DNA of 64,000 bases from contig NW_006766890.1 in the NCBI RefSeq assembly GCF_000275845.1, forward strand, positions 313,042 through 377,041, in the 5' to 3' direction. Both the position numbers and the translations under genes were made by a program. The number at the start of each line of letters is the position of its first letter. Position 1 is the stretch's first letter. Shown here piece after piece: positions 57,755 through 64,000 of the stretch. Source of the DNA: Dichomitus squalens LYAD-421 SS1. Its lineage: Eukaryota; Basidiomycota; Agaricomycetes; Polyporales; Polyporaceae. A model generated the notes under the pieces. That model did not search any database. It was not told the DNA's origin and worked only from the letters and a program-made list of their open reading frames with translations.

Positions 57755-59734
57755 GCCTGTAAAGCGCGCCAAGAGCAGAATCACGAGGATGAAGGGAATG
57801 CCAGGCGTGCGACGGAAAGGGACAGCGACACGATCGGTGATACCACGAGATGGATGCAGAAAGAGGACGCGTTACTCAAGTCTATATAAGCAAACGGAAG
57901 GGTTTCTGAGGGCAAGCTGCCGTACCGCTGCAATGCAAGACGAGCGCCCGATATGCTGCCGCACCATCGTCGCATTTACGATATAAGACCTTCGATCGGA
58001 CGAGAGGGGCGCCGGATACCGCCACAAGATCGATACTTCCGATCTCGTTATTCCTGCAAGCTGTAAAACCAGTGTACGAGTAACAAGGCCACTCAAGTAT
58101 CCTAACAGAGTACCTGCGCTGGATTCTTCCAGCACAAGACGACGCGGCCCTGGATCTAAGGCTATGGCATTGGTCACTATGAACTGCTCAAAATGCAGTG
58201 AGACTGGGGAGCTTGCAGATTACGCAAGGTGACTATCTGAAGTCACAGCACTGCTATGATCGATATGGGTGGCGGGCACAATTCCGGAGCCGAACTCAGA
58301 GCGCAAATGTATACAATGTTTGGCACGGCCGTCTCACACCGAGCATAGACGCAATTCATCGCCCACGCCAGACGTACGAGGACCGTGCGCTTTGCGGTTG
58401 TGGGTCAGCAGATAAGACCTCAGGCGGCGCAAACGTGGAGCACAGAAGTTGTACACAGCCTGAGGACATTATCTCGTGACCGAAACCGATTCAAGTAGAG
58501 TCACATATGCGTGATATATGTTATTCGCATCAAGGTAGGAGTTCGCAGCAGGTAAATGACGAAGTATCGTCCTCAGCGTACCTTAGTGACGGCCTAAGGT
58601 TATGCATGGTCGATTGGTACCCATGAAATGCGCCGTAGGTCCGATAGGAAGGTCCGAACAGATTTGGTCTTACGCATGTGGCAGCCTGCAGGTTAACTGA
58701 TTCGTTCACCCCTGCTGATCATGAGTAAATTCGAAGTCTAACTTTGCCGCGCGATTTGGGATATGACCTGCCGAAACTTAGCGTCAGCTGGATTTTCGAT
58801 AACGATATGATACGGATGGCACACAGGTTTCATATGTCGCGACTTCTGACAAGGCCAAAGGGCTCTCAGAGCGGCAGTCAGGACTGTAAGCGCACTAGTA
58901 AGATGATGGTTGGGAAACTACCGCTTTAGGCGCTGCTACGGGTCGCCGGAGGGCGCCACCTCTGAGCGCCAGCCGCGGCGAAGTGTCGCCTGGCGGCCCC
59001 GAGTGTACAGTACAGGACCGACAAAGCCCTCTTTGGTGCATATTGTTGTCCAGAGTGGCTGGCTATGAGAGGTACCCCAGATGGAAGAAGTGTTCTTTCA
59101 GGTCTAGCCATTTGCATCTTGGCGAAAAGGCCCATAAAATTTGGAAGGTGGCAACTTGGTGGCGCATCAGCGACCTATTCACCGGCACCTACCGCCACCA
59201 CACAAGACGGCCAGGGCAAACGAGGCGGATGCAGGCAGCAAGAGCGGTGACTGCCTCATGTTAGGTTGAGTAGCCAACTATTACTCAGTCCGCAGCACAA
59301 ACAAGACATGAGGCGTGTGCATGAAACCTTCCGCGTCTAGCATTGTCAGAAATCACGATAGCTAACAGTATAACTTCTTCTGTCCAATGCAGATACCTCA
59401 CCAGCATCTGCTCTGAATCAGGCGCGCGACAGTTAGCACATCAGTAGACACCGCTCATATGTCTCGACACGCGGCCCTTCCACAATTGGTCAGACGGAGC
59501 AAAAGAGATTGTATTCTGTTCGATTGCCATGACGAAGCTGATGCAATGAGAGATGCTAAGTAAACGAGAGACGGGGAGATGCAGCATATAGGGAACTCTA
59601 AGAGGAAACTAATGCGACAAAGAGAAGATCGGGAGCTTGGGGCAAGGTCACTGCAGACTGTACTACTGAACGCTGGAAACATCCGACTGCAATCACAGCA
59701 GGTACGGCAGATGGCGGGAGCATGCATGCACAAC
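57755..59734. other. Intergenic between tandem P450 genes
   Basis: About 2 kb. The part near 57755 is the promoter of P450 copy 1, with AT-rich sequence (gtctatataagc near 57881) about 130 bases upstream of the ATG as a likely TATA box. The rest has only short frames without domains; no gene, repeat or RNA feature is supported. Confidence 0.45.
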
Positions 59735-61861
59735 TTAATCATGATGCTTCTGCTCCTGGATTTGCTGCAACAGCGCTTCGGCCTTGGCTGACCGGGGCTT
59801 GATGTCGCACTTGTATGGGGGAGGATGGCTGCAACGTCAATAAAGAAGAAAAATGACCATGTCTATCAGGTTCCCGCGTCGCGTATTGGGTATACAAACC
59901 ACACGTACCTGACGGTCCCGCTGGTGTAATCGGTCGAAGGTTCGAGGACTTGGCCATTCTCGACGACCTTGGCAATGTTGAACACCGCAAGCGACATGGC
60001 AACGGACAGGAACACAGATGCGTCGGCGAGCTGGAGACCAGGGCAGATACTACATGATGAACATAAGGCAAGTGAGCAGCGCCATTCACATCACACGACC
60101 ACTCAATCGAGTGCTTACCGACGACCGAAACCAAAGACCATGGTACGAGGGTCCAACTCCGGCTCGTGTCCGGGGTACGACAGGAAGCGGTCCGGGTTGA
60201 AGGAGCCAGGGTCAGGGTAGGTCTCTGGGTCATGGAGCATCTGCCAGATGTTAGCGATGACGATCGTCCCCTTGGGGAGGTAGTAGCCGTCGTGGACGTC
60301 GTCTTCGATGAGACGATGGGGGATGCCTGTCAAGGTTGCACGTGTTAGTGCCAACGCTCTAAGCGTCTGAACGAACCGAGCGCGTACCAAGCGGAGCGAC
60401 ATTATTCCAGCGGAGGGTCTCGAGGAACACCGCGTTGACGTAGGGAAGGTTATCGCGGTCCTCCGCAGTGGGGAGACGGTCGTTTCCAATGACGGCCTCG
60501 ATCTCAGCCTGTGCCTTGGCCTGAATCTCGGGGTACAGAGTCATAGCAAGGAAGAAGGTGTTGATCGCGGACACGGTCTGTCAGAGACGGACACGCGTGA
60601 GCATCCATCGGTCGACAGCTCGGGAAGAGAACGTACCGTGTCCGCACCCCCAGCGTAGAGGGACGACGCCGCGTTCCTGACGATCAGCTCACGCTCGGGG
60701 GTAATGTCACCCTCAAGGTTCTTCGATGTGAAGTTCGGGACGTTCGCGCCGGAAGCCTGTAAAAGGAAGCCAGACAGTCAGCTTTCCCGCGTCAAGGGGA
60801 GGAAAGAAGACGATGCCTCACGATCTGCTGCTTCACAAATTGGTGCGGGTCCTCACACATCTGGTCAAGCGTCTTCCTCCATGCGGCGGCGGTCTTCTTG
60901 AAGCCGGCTCCCGGGAACCACGCCGGAATGTGGGCGACTGTGGGCGGCACGGCATTCCGGCGGTTAGCTCTTGCACCGCGCGCGAGGAACGAAAATGAGA
61001 ACAGGAAACTCACGCGCAGGGAAGATGTTAGCCAAGAAAGCGCCAGGAGCAGTGCAAATAGCGAATTGCTCCATGGCCTCGTTGACGAGCTCGACGAATG
61101 GATCCTCCTCGTCCTTGATTTGGTATCCGTGGGACATCATCAAGATGATAGCGCCGGCGCACCTATCCCATTCAAACTTGGTCAGCACCCGTATTGAATG
61201 AGGGCCAAATATGCATATCAGGATATCACGCGGTACGCAAGGGTGAGAGCATGGAAGGAGTTAAGAGGGTAAACGTACTTCCGGATATGCTTGAGGAGAC
61301 CCTCAGGCTCACGGTACACTTCAGAAATGAAGTCGCGCGTCTTCGAGTCGACCAGGGGCGCGAAACGTTCCATGTTCTTCTTGCTGCCGATGAGCTGGAA
61401 TATCATGCGCCGATACTCCCGGAACGTGTTGCCGTAAGGCAGAAGGGCAAGGGTGCGGTTCCAGCCGACGAGCTCGCCGCCGACCGCAATGACGGGCCTC
61501 GAAGAGTAGATGGAGCTCTTCTTCTCGAGCATGTCGTTGGCGTGCTTGGCCGAGTTCAGGATGACATAGGGCTGTCCCAGCATAGTGACAGAGACGATAC
61601 CGCCTGCAAATGAGCCACATCGGTCAGCCTCGGATCCCTGCTATGCGTCTCACGCGGGAAGCACTTACCCCAGCGCTGGCCCCACTGTGTGAACGTTTTC
61701 CACTCATGGCTGGTGGGCATGTCCAACATGTTGCCGATGAGCGGGAGACCCTTGGGGCCAGGAGGAAGAGGACCCGCCGGCTTCTTGGCGAAGAGGCGGT
61801 TGAGGATGACGAACGCCACGACGATGGCGGCGGCATCGAGGAAAGTCGGCGAGTAGGCCAT
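59735..61861 (-). CDS. Cytochrome P450 monooxygenase (copy 2)
   Basis: Paralogue of the P450 ending at 55624. ATG 61861 gives MAYSPTFLDAAAIVVAFVIL and a membrane anchor, then GPLPPGPKGLPLIGNMLDM. Shared blocks are MLGQPYVILNSAKHANDMLE, HIPAWFPGAGFKK, and TFFLAMTLYPEIQAKAQAEI; the I-helix reads AGGADTT. ExxR is ETLR in FLETLRWNNVAPLG, PERF is FNPDRF, and the heme loop FGFGRRICPG spans an intron at the second Arg. The C-terminus is PPYKCDIKPRSAKAEALLQQ. All catalytic motifs are intact, so both copies should be active. Introns fall at the same places as in copy 1, which argues for tandem duplication followed by divergence (KCPG against ICPG, and different substrate-loop residues). Confidence 0.9.
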
Positions 61862-63610
61862 GTCGAGGAGAGAAGCAGGGGTAATAGTACACAAGCCCGA
61901 GAAAGAGAGGAAGGGGTCGGAGAGGGTTTGGTAGGTCCGCGGAGGTACGCCCCCATTATATAGCCCTGACTAGCGACCAAGGAGCAGAATGCGCTCGCTT
62001 CGCGGCCGGCCATTAGAATCTTGGCTGTATTGGAGCTGCCAGAAGCTAGAGATTGCATGCTTAGTACTCGGCCTGAGGAGATCAGAAGTGTACCTGCGCC
62101 GCACGAGTGAGCCGCGGAGCTTTCTGATGCTCCTCATATGGCAACGTGTCTCCGTGGCTTCGTCGTTTGGGGGAAACCAGAAGCAGTTGTGAAGTCCAAA
62201 GATCTTTCAGTAAGGTCGACATCAATGAGGGGGCTAGTCCGAATCGACGCTCATCCGCCTTCTCCCTTTAGGCGCACCCAAGATCAGATCGGCCAAGAAT
62301 GTCCTTCGATTTGAAGCTCGTCCGTGAGAGTGCGCAGTCGAAAGTAAGCGCATGGCCTGGCCATGAACTCATTCTGACGTCCCGCACATACTTGTGTACT
62401 GAAGTCCTTGTAGAACATGCGAAGCGACCCGTCATCGTGTGTTCGGTTGCCTATCAAGCGCAGCTTGTACGGAGGCAAGCATAGGCCAGCGTGAGGTCGC
62501 GGATATGAGCGGTTGATTCCCGCACGTTTCTCACCGGGAACACGGTTTTCGAGGGAGAAGACGCATCGGGTACCTGGACTGCAAGCTAGCGTCGCTGCAT
62601 CAATACGAACAGCGCGATTCGCCCCAGTCCGCCCAGCAGCTCCTTCGAGCCCACGGGGCGCCGACACGGGATCAAAAGCATCTATACTTACAAGTGAGAC
62701 GCGTCAGACCGAAAGCAACTTGGGCTATCTTGGCTCACCTCACGTGAGTAAACATGTCCATGTTGTGTCCATTTCCGAGACCGAAGGTCCCCAAAGCAAC
62801 TGTTCCAAACGCTACAGCGGAACTTCGGCATGTTATGTCCCGGCGGAAAGAGAGTGCGATCAGCTCGTTGCCGTGCAGAACTTCTCTCGCATCTCCGGTT
62901 GCGCTTTCAAGGGGGCCGCTAACATCGGGTGGAGAAGGGGTCTTAGGGTGTTCTGACAGTTCTATTCGACCAGGCGAGACATGTTTAGAGGAAGCTAGAT
63001 ACAAAGTCATCGGTCGCAGATGAGGCCTAGGGCGGAGATCGCGCAGTTTGGGTTCCAGACGTTCTCCAGGCCTTTCTGCACCGCTCCGCAAGCATCAGGA
63101 AGGGGCAACCCGATTTCGAAATTGATGCCATGGATCTTGAGAAGATCTTGAGGGAGGAGAACGAGCCTCGGGGAGACAGATTTTGTGGTACTCTCAGTCA
63201 CTTCTGTGTGAGGTCGAAACGGACGAGAGTGAGGCTCAAGATCGCAATGCACGTCCTTCGTCGCCTGTGTTTAGTGCCGATGTCGGAAGCAGCGAAACTA
63301 TAGAAGCAGCCGAAGCGGCGGTCGCATACGGGAGATAACGGTGCATACACCGGCTGAGGTGTCAGGAAAAGCCGGAAGCCGGTGGGGAGGCTCACTGGAG
63401 CAAGGCAGTTGCCCGCGTTTTGTGTCTGCGACGACAAGAACACTGGTGCTCCTCGACATACTGAGTGTTACTGAGTTATTGTCCCTGCCGGGACTGCTGA
63501 AATCTCCCTTACCGACTGTGGCCGTCACAAGTTCCTAGCATCCGTTCCTAACGCTAGATTGCAATCACATCATGGCGACTATTGTGGTACATGCTCTGTC
63601 TCAGTATGAA
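61862..63610. other. Right-hand end, no gene supported
   Basis: About 1.75 kb. The first 100 bases hold the promoter of P450 copy 2, with ccattatatagccc near 61952 as a likely TATA box about 90 bases upstream of the ATG. Beyond that, minus-strand frames around 63252-62284 (one with LVLLPQDLLKIHGINFEIGL) do not join into a gene and match nothing I know. Confidence 0.4.
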
Positions 63611-63927
63611 CACGACGGGCATTGGCCAATGCCGCGGTCCCAAACAGTATCAGAGACGGGCTTAGAAAAGAATGCCAGTCACGGTCATGTCGCTCCGGAC
63701 CCAAGCCAGCCAGCGCTAAACCCCGGGGAAAGGAAGTTTTAGGCTGACAAAGCATTTGACATCAGCATTTATACTCCTTTTTCGGACGGTTACGAGCGCC
63801 AAGCGCCGGCAGGCTCAGGTCTGGAGCTACTACTAGTAGGCCTTGGGACATGACCGCGACTGGCATACATTTCCAAGCCTGTCTCTGGTACTGTTTGGGA
63901 CCACGGCACTGGCTCATGCCCGTCGTG
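63611..63927. repeat. Fold-back inverted repeat, possible MITE
   Basis: Arms of 81 bp (63611-63691 and 63847-63927), starting CACGACGGGCAT, are reverse complements with about a dozen mismatches, around a 155-base loop. The core gtcccaaacagta is perfect in both arms. The trinucleotide gaa flanks both tips (63608-63610 and 63928-63930) and could be a 3-bp target duplication. No coding capacity. The size and shape suit a MITE, but it could also be a transcribed hairpin. Confidence 0.65.
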
Positions 63928-64000
63928 GAATGGTTATATAATGTCCTGCCTTGGAAGGGCACGGTCCATTCAGGGACGACCGAGCTCCTCCTGACTTGTC

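Noticed and set aside
1..64000. CRISPR array, bacterial operons or ribosome binding sites
   Set aside because: Intron-rich eukaryotic genes throughout; no short regularly spaced repeats and no polycistronic layout.

Overview
The window is nuclear DNA from a basidiomycete fungus, most likely an agaricomycete (mushroom or wood-decay type). Evidence: nearly every gene is split by several 45-80 bp GT-AG introns; genes are densely packed on both strands; coding regions are GC-rich; tandem membrane-anchored P450s and berberine-bridge-type FAD oxidases are present; and several small low-complexity genes resemble nothing outside such fungi that I recognise. I cannot fix the species. Gene coordinates span start codon to stop codon, introns included.

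Region 1 (1-28.1 kb) is a conserved housekeeping block. In order: lysophospholipid acyltransferase (ALE1, +), TFIID/SAGA subunit TAF9 (+), the Sar1 exchange factor SEC12 (-), a NIPA-type Mg2+ transporter (+), an unrecognised membrane protein (-), a WDR89-like WD40 protein (+), methylcrotonoyl-CoA carboxylase beta subunit (-), NuA4 subunit EPL1 (-), splicing factor PRP31 (+), Fe-S scaffold ISU1 (-), glycerophosphocholine acyltransferase GPC1 (+) and tRNA adenosine deaminase TAD1 (-).

Region 2 (28.1-39.2 kb) is gene-poor. It holds a terminal-inverted-repeat (TIR) element with a 9-bp target duplication, interrupted by a 367-base assembly gap flanked by a 308-bp duplicate; two small Tyr/Ser-rich unknown genes; and a short TA-flanked TIR element (36943-37621). 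Region 3 (39.2-43.9 kb) has a divergent pair: a small helical protein and an EF-hand MscS-type mechanosensitive channel.

Region 4 (44.4-61.9 kb) looks like an accessory metabolic block: two tandem FAD oxidoreductases, a nested pair of TIR elements, a truncated-looking protease-associated (PA) domain membrane protein, an MFS sugar-type transporter and two tandem cytochrome P450s. All five enzymes/transporters lie on the minus strand. No polyketide synthase, NRPS or terpene synthase is visible. The last 2 kb hold a fold-back repeat and no supported gene.

Functional links: GPC1 (glycerophosphocholine to lyso-PC) and ALE1 (lyso-PC to PC) catalyse successive steps of phosphatidylcholine remodelling. 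The 44-62 kb block could be an oxidation/transport module, but its substrate cannot be read from sequence.
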